Assembly: GCA_037176885.1 (NCBI GenBank)
Contig: JAWWNJ010000069.1
Location: 558,001-622,000, forward strand
Reading direction: 5' to 3'
Length of the DNA: 64,000 nucleotides
Source of the DNA: Favolaschia claudopus
Lineage: Eukaryota > Basidiomycota > Agaricomycetes > Agaricales > Mycenaceae
Part shown: positions 43,423 to 52,904 of the stretch, one piece after another
Layout of the letters: every line of letters begins with the position of its first letter
Numbering within the stretch: the first letter of the stretch is position 1
Position numbers and translations under genes: made by a program
Notes under the pieces: generated by a model
Told to the model about the DNA's origin: nothing
What the model saw: only the letters and a program-made list of their open reading frames with translations
Database searches by the model: none

Positions 43423-44836
43423 TTAGTAGCCCATGCCCGTGTTGCTGACCAACCGAGACGAAGTCGCGTCGATCCATCGCCTGTATTTCACCGCGCGATC
43501 CGTATCAGGTTGCAGTAGTTCGTACACCACGGCACGAGCTGAGCTGGACACCAGAAATTTAGAGACGACGGTACTCGGAGTCGCAGGCGGAACAATCCAT
43601 TCCCTCCCGCTCCTGGGACGTGAGTGGAGAGAAGTTGCTGTCGAGACAGCATCAACCAGCCCAGCGGCGCACTGCCCGAGGTTGACGTGTTTTGCTGCTT
43701 CCAGTCGTTCTAGGCAATCCATCACTTTACTCCGGACGTTCACGATGTCGGGTACGCTGAGTGTGAATCTCTGGGCAACACGCAGGTAGGTCCGACATAT
43801 CCCTTCTATTGCGATCCACGTCCATCCGTGTGGTGACTCACACTCGATGTACAGATGGTGCAAAGCAGGTAGAACGAGGTAAGCTGGAATATTGATCGCA
43901 GGGTTCGTTCCCAAGGCAAGTTTGAGGTCGGTAAGGTGTCCCGCTACGATCGCCGTCCTATCAATGTCCCGTGTTTGAAACACAACATTGAGTATCTCGA
44001 GGGTTGTTAGATGGGGAGAGGCAGAGAACAGCGCTCGAACGGTCGATCGATGGATAGGATAGCCGATGTTAGATAAATGTAACGCGGTCAACGAGGCATA
44101 AACGGTCGATTTGCTCCACGTAGGAAATACCCCGTTGAGAGACAGAATTTGCAGACGGCCTGGGTGCCCATAGTCGGGATGAAAAACGGGAAAGTCGACC
44201 AGTTGCTCCCCTGCTCTGCACGACAATGAACGCAGTGCCGGAGCCACGGAAAAGGAAATCCTCCTCAAGAGAAGGGCTACTAGATCGTGACTCAAAGCAT
44301 TCACATTGAGCTCGACGACGCGAGCGACGATGGCTAGCATAAAGTCAGAACGGAATTGAAACAGGTTTTTTTTTTTGATGACTCGCCTGTTAGCAGAGGG
44401 GCTGTGTTGTTCGCCCATCCATACATAAACCGAGCCGAGGGAGGCTCTCGGTCTAAGACCACAGCATTGGTATCCAAAACCAGTCGGATATTGCAGGAAC
44501 TGCGAAGAACTTGGTGTAGCAAGAACTGGATATGTTGAAGGCCCATGTGAGGATGAACGACGACGTTGCTCCATATGACGGCTGCCCCAGTGTCAAGCAT
44601 CACGAAAATTACGAGAAGAAATGTTCAAACGTACGGCTAGATTTAATAATTTGCCACCAGCGAGGACAGATGCACATCAACTCGCCGCGCTCGGTGTCAT
44701 ACTGAACGGAGTCGACGAAACTTGATAGAGCATGTACAAATATATTCTCCTCTACCTCTGGTGGGAAGTCCCCCTGCATTTTCAAGGTACTGTCGACAGT
44801 GGGAGAGGATGTCAAAGAAGAAAGACGAAGAGGCAA
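43423..44836 (-). CDS. F-box protein, single copy
   Basis: Three exons: 44635-44836, 44431-44581 and 43423-44386. The introns are 53 bp (GTACGT to CAG) and 44 bp (GTTTAT to CTAACAG), and the joined frame gives about 438 residues. The F-box lies near residues 24-75 (FPPEVEENIFVHAL to CPRWWQIIKSSPVIWSNV), split by the first intron exactly between KSS and PVIW. The body has leucine-rich-like repeats (LTALHLSNIGYPI, LTTLEILNVVF, LTDLKLALG). The likely start is the ATG at 44836, or an in-frame Met nineteen codons later, just before the F-box. Its stop lies about 170 bp from the broken end of the gypsy-type element. Confidence 0.75.
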
Positions 44837-45010
44837 GATCTTCAGTGGAAGAAGACGTTGAACGGTTAATATAAGAAGTCTCCTGTTTCAAACCTGGCAG
44901 ATAGCTGCCGATCGACTGCCTAATAACACCGGGATTGTGCCCTAGCAACTCCCAAGCCCAGCGAACATTAATAAATTGTAGCAGTGAGTACACAAGTGCA
45001 ATTTCCAATT

Positions 45011-46387
45011 TTATTCCAACATTGTCCCAGCTTGTGCTCGCGCTGACTGCGTCGACTGAAGTTCTGCCACTGACCGCATCATGTCTCTCACTCTCTCGTT
45101 ATGCAGGTTGTCTGTCGGCAGGTTCTTTGTTAGAAGTGAATATCGCACAAGCCGAAGTAAGCGCTCACCGGGACCGGTGGCCGGGGAACTCAGAAAAGCT
45201 TTCACGTACCTTTGCGCATGGAAGCCGTTGTTACACCCCACTGATCCGAGGCACCATAGGACCTCTGACCTGCAATCGATCTCGGTACGTCGATAAGACC
45301 AAATCGGCAACGGCAGTTTTTCGGCAAAGCAATCACTGTCAAGTGTCGTGCGAACCACGGAAGGGCAAGTGTGGTGAGCCCCACAATTAGTCTGATCGTC
45401 AAGATGGAAAGGTACAATCTCCAACCCCTCTTCCTGCGCGCTCACGATGGAAGCTTTCAACGTTTCGTCGTCAATCGGCGGGCACAGCATAGTCTTCGAC
45501 TCAAAGCTGAGGTTTTGGTATGGAACGACGAACCCGTCCGATCCAAGCCAAGTGAAACACGCTGTCGACTTTCGCCAGAATATGTCGCCCTCCGAGAAGC
45601 TGTCGATGATTCTGATTTGAAAGTGGCTTCGATCGTTTGGTCTTTCAAGAACGACTTGGTCCAGTGAAGCTCCGGGATTTGTCTGTAGTATTATGAGTTA
45701 ACTTCACTTTAAGAAAGATATAAATCACGCGCCACCGCATAAGGTGTAGCCATAGACAACCATGTCTTTACAAGTCCCGGGTCGTTGGCTAGTATTTTGA
45801 TACCGTTGAAGTCCTGTATCCGAAATTCCTTCGACTCCACGAAGATCATTTGACGGATCACAGAACCGGTGAGAATAGCGTTCAAGTGCCTGAGTGCAAA
45901 TCTCAGGCTATGCCAGTCGAGGCCAATTGCCTGAAAGCAGCGACTGAGAAACCTGTCCAAGACCTTCGTGCCTTCCTTCCAATAAAATTTGCAAGTCAAT
46001 GTCAAAGCCGTCAAGTCCCTGACATTGGTATGGTAAACCAGCTCCATCTTGATTTCGTTCGGCAAGCGAGAGAAACGTCTTCCCATGTCGGTAAGCTCCG
46101 TGGCGGAATACACTGGAAAGGGAGTTGGTTAGCACCGTAGAATCAGGGAGGAAGTCATATTACGCACTTTCCAACTCATAATCTTCAGTGATTTTTAGAC
46201 TTCTGCGCACTATGTCTTCTACAGCCTTCCACAGCGAGGGGCTCTCCATGCCCAATGAGAAAAGCTGTTTATCGTTGTAGGATCGCATCAACCAAGGTGA
46301 GGCCGTAGGGCCATCATCCTTCCATGGTTTCACCTGCTGTCGAGCAGCTTGGAGATGTACGAAAGCTTCGTACATGGAGGAAGACAT
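45011..46387 (-). CDS. F-box family with Cys-rich C-terminal domain (copy 1)
   Basis: Exons 46168-46387, 45736-46112, 45169-45682 and 45011-45111 join in phase to about 403 residues. Exon 1 encodes a short domain with KPWKDDG and SPSLWKAVEDIV. Exon 2 holds the F-box (RLPNEIKMELVYH to TLTCKFYWKEGTKVLDRF) followed by LDWHSLRFALRHLNAILTGS. Exon 3 encodes a C-terminal domain with STACFTWLGSDGFVVPY and the block HTCPSVVRTTLDSDCF ... IWSYRRT ... VLWCLGSVGC. This copy has a fourth exon with a helical tail. The F-box suggests SCF adaptor function and the Cys-rich domain could be the target-recognition part (inference). It is the first of three tandem copies in one orientation. The donor of intron 2 (GTGGCG) is atypical. 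Confidence 0.75.
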
Positions 46388-46824
46388 AAAAGATTAATGT
46401 CTCTGTACCGCTTCTTATAGGAGAATAAATTGTTTCCTATTTCGGTCCGCGAGAACTGCGTGACATTTGTGACAACGTCACACTGATGAATTGAATCAGA
46501 AGAGAGCCGCAGAATTCGTTGGGGGTGTGCTAGCTAAACTTTATAAGAGGGTCAAAACCCGAACTCTATGCAAGGTGAAGCCTCTAGTGTGGGTAGACTC
46601 TACCCATAAGTCACATAAGTAGGACATATATATCACAGTGCATTGGCTAAACTCAACCAAACCCCGAAGCAATAATCGACCAGTTTTGTATTGAAATAGG
46701 ATCGAAGTATGAATGAAAGGAATCACGGTCTATTCATTAGAACCCAAATTTTCTATCATGGAAAGTACCCGCTTGTTGTGCTCCGAGCCTAATGTGACGC
46801 AATGAGCGCGAGTAATAAGAATCG
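46388..46824. other. Intergenic between F-box family copies 1 and 2
   Basis: Promoter of copy 1 and 3' flank of copy 2. A pair of GTGACA/TGTCAC-like sites lies near 46460-46490. No gene. Confidence 0.35.
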
Positions 46825-48039
46825 CTAAACACCTATGTCACCTTGATTATCCGATAGGCTGAAGAACTCCTTGACGAAGAATCGCCCCCGGAGGCCGTCG
46901 CGACACCCCGCGGAACCCAAGCACCAAACCACCTCGGTTTTTTCGTTACGTGCTACCCGACGATAAGACCACACGGGTGATAAAAACCTCTCGTTGAAGC
47001 AACTCGTGTCCAAAGTGTTGCGTACAATTGAAGGGCAAGTTGCGGCCGTCCCGCAATCTCCGCCCTCCCCGTGGAATGGGATAATCTTGATGTTGTGTGC
47101 TCGAGCCCGTTGAATTTCTGCTTCGAGGCTTTTGTCGTTGATTGGATATGCAATAAGTGTCTTGCGATCGAAAGTAAGTGATGCGTAGGGTGCAACGAAG
47201 CCGTCGGCATCCAGCCAGAGGAAGGAGGCCGTTGATTTCTGGTAAAAAACGCTACACTGCGGGCTTTCGTGCGTTTCGTAAATCATAATACGGAATGCGC
47301 TCGGATGATGGGGACGATGGAGGACTGTCACATTGGAAGGCGAAACATACTGTTCGTCCTACAAGCTATGAGTCGCGAACATGTAATCTGAAAATAATCA
47401 CACACCGTTTTGTATTCCGTCGCTGTCTCGAAATATTTGACAACATATTCGGTGTGCATCGTTCGCACTTCGAGAAATTGAAATTCGTCAATATTGAACG
47501 GTTGGGACTCTAAAAACGCCAACTGGCGGACGACGGCGCCGCTCAATATAGACCGCATATGTCTGATGGCAAACCTAATGCTGCCCCAGTCCAGACCCAT
47601 CGTGTCGAAGCATCGCTTCATGAATCTTTCCATCACTTTCGTTCCTTCGCGCCAAAAGAATTTGCAGCTCTGACACAGTGCAGTCATATCTCTGATATTA
47701 ACGTGGTAAACGAGCTCGAGCTTGGTTTCGCTTGGCAGTCGCGCGAACAATCTGCCACTCGTGCTCTGGTCGATGGGAGGGAGCTCTACAACTTATCAGT
47801 GACTGCACTCGATGTCAACTACGCGTAAACGCACGATTGATGAGGAACTCCGGTAGCTCGAAGTCCCTCTTCACAATGGTCTCAACGGTAGACCACAAGC
47901 TTTTGCTTTCGAGACCGATGTAAAATAGCTCCCTGTCGTCGTATTTCTGCAGCAATAGGGGTAAGGCGGAGATCCCGTCGTTCTTCCATGGCTGAAAGCG
48001 TTCCCGTCCAGCCTTCAAGCGAAAGTAAGACTCCATCAT
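46825..48039 (-). CDS. F-box family with Cys-rich C-terminal domain (copy 2)
   Basis: Exons 47835-48039, 47406-47785 and 46825-47358, introns 49 and 47 bp, about 372 residues. Intron positions and phases match copy 1 exactly. F-box: RLPSETKLELVYHVNI to CQSCKFFWREGTKVMERF. C-terminal domain: STASFLWLDADGFVAPY, then ATCPSIVRNTLDTSCF, VWSYRRV and VVWCLGSAGC. The last residues end at a GTGACA sequence that could be a donor for a fourth exon as in copy 1, but none was identified, so the stop at 46825 is used. Confidence 0.75.
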
Positions 48040-48533
48040 GGTGTGAGACAGAGGAACAGAGAACGATCCAAAAGTCCTGACTATATATATCCAAGTTTAG
48101 TGATTGTTACTTGGACAACAATAAATTTCCAACCCGGGCCCACTGCCGGCAACGAATTTCCAACACCGATGTAAGGCATACTGTTACAGTACCAGAATCG
48201 AGTTTCTCGAAAAGTGTCACAACGCGGGCTTGGTTGACGATAACTATCGGGAAGCAAACTGTCTACAGCTGAAGCCTCGGTGTAGTCCACTGTCAAGCGA
48301 AGAAGTTCTTTGTTTGTTGACAGCAAGTGCGTGATGAGCTACTTGCGGCGGGAAAAGGCACGGAACCGGCTTCCGTGCCTGTTCTTGCCGAACTGCAAAT
48401 AATGATCATCTCGCAAACTGCCGACCATATTTTCGCAACTTGATAAGAACTATCGCTGAGAGAGGCACCTCAATTCCGCATCGAATAATACAGCTTTTTC
48501 GACTACAGCTCCATAGAACTTATTGCGACACTA
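48040..48533. other. Intergenic between F-box family copies 2 and 3
   Basis: Promoter of copy 2 and 3' flank of copy 3. No gene or repeat recognised. Confidence 0.35.
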
Positions 48534-49855
48534 CTAGTATAGGTGATTACCGGCTTTTACCCCGAGCCTATCTTCGAGGTTTGCCATCATCATCTGCTGC
48601 CGAATATCTGTGTTCGAGTCAGCGGGGACCATTTGAGGCAACCGTGTTTCGTTTGCGCGCTCACCTATTCCCGTAGAGGCTATATTTACTGAAGCTGTCA
48701 CAAAGGACCTCGCATCGGTACCTTCCGCACAGCCTTGTGCACCCAAGCACCAAGCGATTTCGACTTTCCTGCAAAACTGGACACGCCGGTAGGACCAGGC
48801 GGGTGAAAGGAAAGGTTCTGAAAAACAGTGAAGATCTCGAGTGTTTCTGATCATCGCAGGGCAAGTGATAACGTCCTTGCACCCGAGAATGGGGTCGGCA
48901 TGAAAAGGGACAATCTCAAGGCCTCGTTCTGCAGCCATCCCTATCTCGGCCGCGGGGAATGGAAGTGCCATCGTTCTCGATTTGAAGGACAGCTCTGCGT
49001 AAGGAACGACAAAGCCATTCCCTCCAAGCCACGAAAATGAAGCGGTCAGGCTTTTATGAAAGACACTTCTCTCTGGTGCGTCGTTTGAGGCGTATAGTTT
49101 GATATGGAATTTCGAGTCGGTATTAGGTCGGCGTAGAACTTTGACGCCCGACTGCTCTGTGTCCTGGATAATGCTAAAAGTCAAATCAAGGCAACAGTCA
49201 ATGAGCATACCAGCATATAATCCGTGGCTGCTTCGAAGTATTTGAGGACGAGCTCCGCATGGTTGACGCGCACCTCCAGGCAGTCGAAATCGTCAATGTC
49301 GAAGCTCTTCGACTCGAGGAAGAGTAGTTGATGAACAACCCAGCCTGTGAGAATTGTCCCAAGATGTCGGGCCATGAATCTAATGCTTCCCCAGTTGAGC
49401 CCCATTGCAGCGAAGCTGCGATTCATGAACCGCTCGAAAACGATAGTGCACTCGCGGTAGTAAAATTTGCAGGTAAGGGAGAGGGAAGTCAAGTCTCGCA
49501 CATCAACATGATGAACCAATTCTAATTGCAGCTCAGAAGGAAGGGCCGAAAATAGTCGGCCCAGTCTTGTTCGCTTATGATCGGGGAGCACTAGTTAGTC
49601 GGAGTCATCAGCAAGAGCGTTTCCGGAGGCGAGCATATGCGCACGGTGCAAGTCATGACCTTCCATATTAAACACTCGCTTAACCATATCTTCCACCAGG
49701 TTCCATAGTGTGGGATTTTCCACTCCGACTAGACAGAGCTCAGCATCATCCAGCTCACGCAGCATCGGAGTCATGGACGTAATGTTTCCTTCGTCATCCG
49801 TTTTCCAGGGTAGAAAGGGAAGTCGAGTCCTGAGATTGGAGTACGAAGCGTCCAT
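48534..49855 (-). CDS. F-box family with Cys-rich C-terminal domain (copy 3)
   Basis: Exons 49645-49855, 49211-49590 and 48534-49163, introns 54 and 47 bp, about 406 residues if the last exon is unspliced. A GTGAGC donor near 48665 at the same place as in copy 1 suggests an alternative, shorter terminus. F-box: ALPSELQLELVHHVDV to SLTCKFYYRECTIVFERF. C-terminal domain: SLTASFSWLGGNGFVVPY, ITCPAMIRNTRDLHCF, AWSYRRV and IAWCLGAQGC. The start codon lies only about 90 bp from the end of the Helitron helicase frame, so the transposon sits in what would be this gene's promoter. Confidence 0.75.
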
Positions 49856-49943
49856 TTGAAGAGAATCTACCAGAATTCCCCTCGTGTGGTATCAGTTTAA
49901 GAGAAGTCAGACAATAGGGGTGTTATCAATGGTCGGTTTCACA

Positions 49944-52904
49944 TTACTCCACGATTGCATAAATAGCCCCGACGCCCAGGCGGCAGTAGTCATTCCTAAT
50001 ACATGTGTTAAGGAATTTGGCTGGCTTAGAGTGGAGATCGCCTTCATCAATCAAGTCCTTTCCAGTTTCAATTCCGTCGTGATACCAGATGTTACCGTTT
50101 TCCGTCAGTACTCTGCAGGTGAAATGGTTCCCTCCCGAATAAATTACTCCTCTCAGAATATATCGCACAGGAACATCATTCACAACGATATGCAGTATAG
50201 AGTCAATTTTTAAATCTGTGTCGTTCAACCCGAAGTGTAATATAGGGGGTGCTGTGGTGGCGGACGTAATGGCAGCCATGCCGCTTCTGCAGTATATACA
50301 CTGCAGCTCAGTGGCGGTAATCCTGTGAGCAGTCATCCAATGTGATAAGCTGTAGTCCCCTTTGTATCTGGCTCGAAGTGGATGATTTTTATACACCTCC
50401 TTCGTGCAAAGGAAGTCGACATTGGTTTCCTGTACATATTGACAATGGATACATTTCACACATCGCGTCCCCCAAAATTTTCCTTTGAACATTAGTTGTG
50501 TCAAGTAATCAAGACCAGTGAATTCCATCCCGGTGGGAAATTGGTCCGGATATTTATCGATTAGTAGAGTCCTAACCCGATTTCTCGCATCTTCCAACGT
50601 CCCGGTCCTATTAGCAGCCTTCTGGAATCCGTGTGCTAAGACTCCCATGTAGCTGCTGATGGATTGCAGGTATGTCGTCCATTTTGCATCATGGTCTAAC
50701 CATATGTTTAACACACAAGTGAACAAAGCGTCGTACGCGCAACTAAAATCGGTCGGGTCCCAAATCAAGCCCTTCGGACGCGGCTTGTGAATAGTTCGCA
50801 TACGCTTCAGGGGGCTCCCTTCATCGATTTCGCCTCGTTTCCTTTTCGCCGGACTGGTTTTAGAATTCAAATCCTCTTTATTCTTCGCCTTCGATTGTTT
50901 TGGCTTGTCGGCCTCCACTAATCCCCACTTTCCTTTTGTAACAGGCCTCAGGTGCAAGGGAGATTCCTGGCCAGTCCATTGTAGAGCCGGATGCAACCCC
51001 TGGGGCTCGGCAATGCCTCCCTTGTAAGTTCGATAATTTGCAATCAATTCTCGCCTGTTCACTCCAGTAACCTCTACTGACAATGTACCGTCGAATCGCT
51101 GGCGGGTAATATCATTCAAGATCTCAAGTTCTCGGAATTCCTGCCTCAGGTAACCGTTTATTCCTTTCGTGATTTTCTCAGTCGACATCCCTTGTACAAT
51201 CAAAGTCCCCTCTGAAGTCGAACTTCTGGAAAGTGCAGTGTAGTAAGACAAATGGTCTTTGCAGCTATTTAAATCCACCACGTTAAACTGTCTCGTTTTA
51301 CCTTGCGAGGCATAATCAGTCATGGAAAAGTTCGGCAAGACCAGCACCTGTTCACGAGAAATCTTAATAGCCATGTCATCCGGCAGTGTACACCATATCG
51401 GTCTCGTTGCCTTTGTTAAAGCGACCACATTTTCAGGCAAGCCTTCAATTTGAATTGTGCGGGGCGGATCTATCAATTCTACAAACAAGGTGTCCAGCAT
51501 TCGCTGGTCTCTGTTTCCAATTCCTTCCTCCCATCCTACGACTCTGGCTTCTTGGCCTTTTGTAATACAAAGTTCCGTAGCGTCATTATTACGAATCATC
51601 ACGGGCATGCCCAGACACAGAGATAGCTTTCCAGGAACATGCTCAGAAGTAAAACAAGGTGCAGCATCCCACAATTGCTGCTGCCGATGCAGAGGAATCT
51701 CTCTGACTGCTTTCACCGATTTCTTTCTCTTAGCAATCTTAGGTTTCCTCTCTGCAAATCCGGCGTCGGATGCAAGTGTGTCGTTCGAATAGAAGTGCAC
51801 CAAGGTCTGATCGGACTCTTGCGCAAACCGATTCGAACCCAATTCGTTTATGCGGTCTTTCTGCGCGGTAAAAGCAGTGATGACAGAGACGTTGTGAAAC
51901 TTAGAGTCACTAAAATTCGGCCTATGCGGTAGTCCGCTCACTATTCTCGAATTTAGGTAGGTTAAATCATCTGCGGTGCATGCACCGAACCTCATGTTGG
52001 TCAAAGCAGTTCGGAATTTCTCGTCCTCGACACTCGTCCCAGTCTGTCGCATATTCTGCTTCAGTATCACAACCGTAGTTATCTGATGCCATATGATTTT
52101 GCCTATGGCATTCTTTTGCTTTTGAACTGACATTTTCGAATCCCACGTAGGCGAAACTTGAGCGTCTCCTGTATATAACGGCAAGGCACGAACGGGCGGC
52201 AGCTGTGCAAAGTCTCCAGCAAATATCATATTCATACCTCCGAACGGTTCGTTGGGTTCACCTAAAGCCAGAGCCAAACGTGCACTTATGCTGTACATAG
52301 CTTGACAGGACACCATAGATACTTCATCCAAGAAGATGTATTCAACGCCTCGTAGACGCTCTCTCACTTTCTTGATTGTTACACCTTCGACACGATCAGT
52401 ATTCATGGAGTCGTTGATTCCCAACACAGAATGGTAAGTACTCCCATTCAACAATGCTGCTGATGTTCCTGTCGGCCCTAACACAAGAAATCTATGCGCT
52501 TCCCCTCGGTCTTCGAAGAACTTAATGAGGGCTTTGATAACCTGGCTTTTACCTGTTCCGCCAACTCCTCCTAAATACATGCGCAGAGGCTCCGCATCGT
52601 CGTCTATGGCATGATTCGCTACCAATCGGAATGCTCTGTCTTGCTCCTCATTCAACTTGAAATCCGTACTCACTTTACTGACCACTTTCTGCGCTTTTTT
52701 ATTCTTCGCTTTGAAATATTTGGTGAAGTAGTAGGCATCTAAAAGCGTCACATCATTCCCAATGGAAGGATCTTTCGATGGCCTTTTTCTACGCTGAGCC
52801 GGAGCATTTCTGCGGAAACTCTGAGCTTCCACTGACTGCCGGTAAGTTTCGTTTTCGGAACAACTCTGTTGAGTCGGGAATTGTCCGGCAGGACAGCGGT
52901 CCAA
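49944..52904 (-). CDS. Helitron PIF1-like helicase with USP-like C-terminal domain
   Basis: Frame of 986 residues in minus orientation. The true N-terminus is joined to the Rep frame. Motifs: Walker A GGVGGTGKS (about residue 113), GPTGTSAALL, Walker B FLDEVSM (about 190), GDFAQLPPV, then QNMRQ and later DYASQGKT, the set of PIF1/RecD-type SF1 helicases. It would unwind donor DNA during rolling-circle transposition. After a Lys-rich linker, residues about 708-986 form a separate domain: DFSCAYDALFTC near 718, two C-X2-C pairs (CVKCIHC and CIYC), and YSGGNHFTC ... WYHDG near 925. That order resembles the Cys and His boxes of ubiquitin-specific proteases. Peptidase activity is inferred. Confidence 0.85.
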   Translation of the reverse strand: MDRCPAGQFPTQQSCSENETYRQSVEAQSFRRNAPAQRRKRPSKDPSIGNDVTLLDAYYFTKYFKAKNKKAQKVVSKVSTDFKLNEEQDRAFRLVANHAIDDDAEPLRMYLGGVGGTGKSQVIKALIKFFEDRGEAHRFLVLGPTGTSAALLNGSTYHSVLGINDSMNTDRVEGVTIKKVRERLRGVEYIFLDEVSMVSCQAMYSISARLALALGEPNEPFGGMNMIFAGDFAQLPPVRALPLYTGDAQVSPTWDSKMSVQKQKNAIGKIIWHQITTVVILKQNMRQTGTSVEDEKFRTALTNMRFGACTADDLTYLNSRIVSGLPHRPNFSDSKFHNVSVITAFTAQKDRINELGSNRFAQESDQTLVHFYSNDTLASDAGFAERKPKIAKRKKSVKAVREIPLHRQQQLWDAAPCFTSEHVPGKLSLCLGMPVMIRNNDATELCITKGQEARVVGWEEGIGNRDQRMLDTLFVELIDPPRTIQIEGLPENVVALTKATRPIWCTLPDDMAIKISREQVLVLPNFSMTDYASQGKTRQFNVVDLNSCKDHLSYYTALSRSSTSEGTLIVQGMSTEKITKGINGYLRQEFRELEILNDITRQRFDGTLSVEVTGVNRRELIANYRTYKGGIAEPQGLHPALQWTGQESPLHLRPVTKGKWGLVEADKPKQSKAKNKEDLNSKTSPAKRKRGEIDEGSPLKRMRTIHKPRPKGLIWDPTDFSCAYDALFTCVLNIWLDHDAKWTTYLQSISSYMGVLAHGFQKAANRTGTLEDARNRVRTLLIDKYPDQFPTGMEFTGLDYLTQLMFKGKFWGTRCVKCIHCQYVQETNVDFLCTKEVYKNHPLRARYKGDYSLSHWMTAHRITATELQCIYCRSGMAAITSATTAPPILHFGLNDTDLKIDSILHIVVNDVPVRYILRGVIYSGGNHFTCRVLTENGNIWYHDGIETGKDLIDEGDLHSKPAKFLNTCIRNDYCRLGVGAIYAIVE

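Noticed and set aside
44366..44376. Run of eleven T (A on the coding strand) in the F-box gene, at first taken as a frameshift
   Set aside because: A 44-bp intron with a CTAAC branch site just upstream (44387-44430) restores the frame without any indel.
49880..49910. CTGA followed by T as the Helitron 3' terminus
   Set aside because: No convincing hairpin lies about ten bases upstream, so the end was not annotated.
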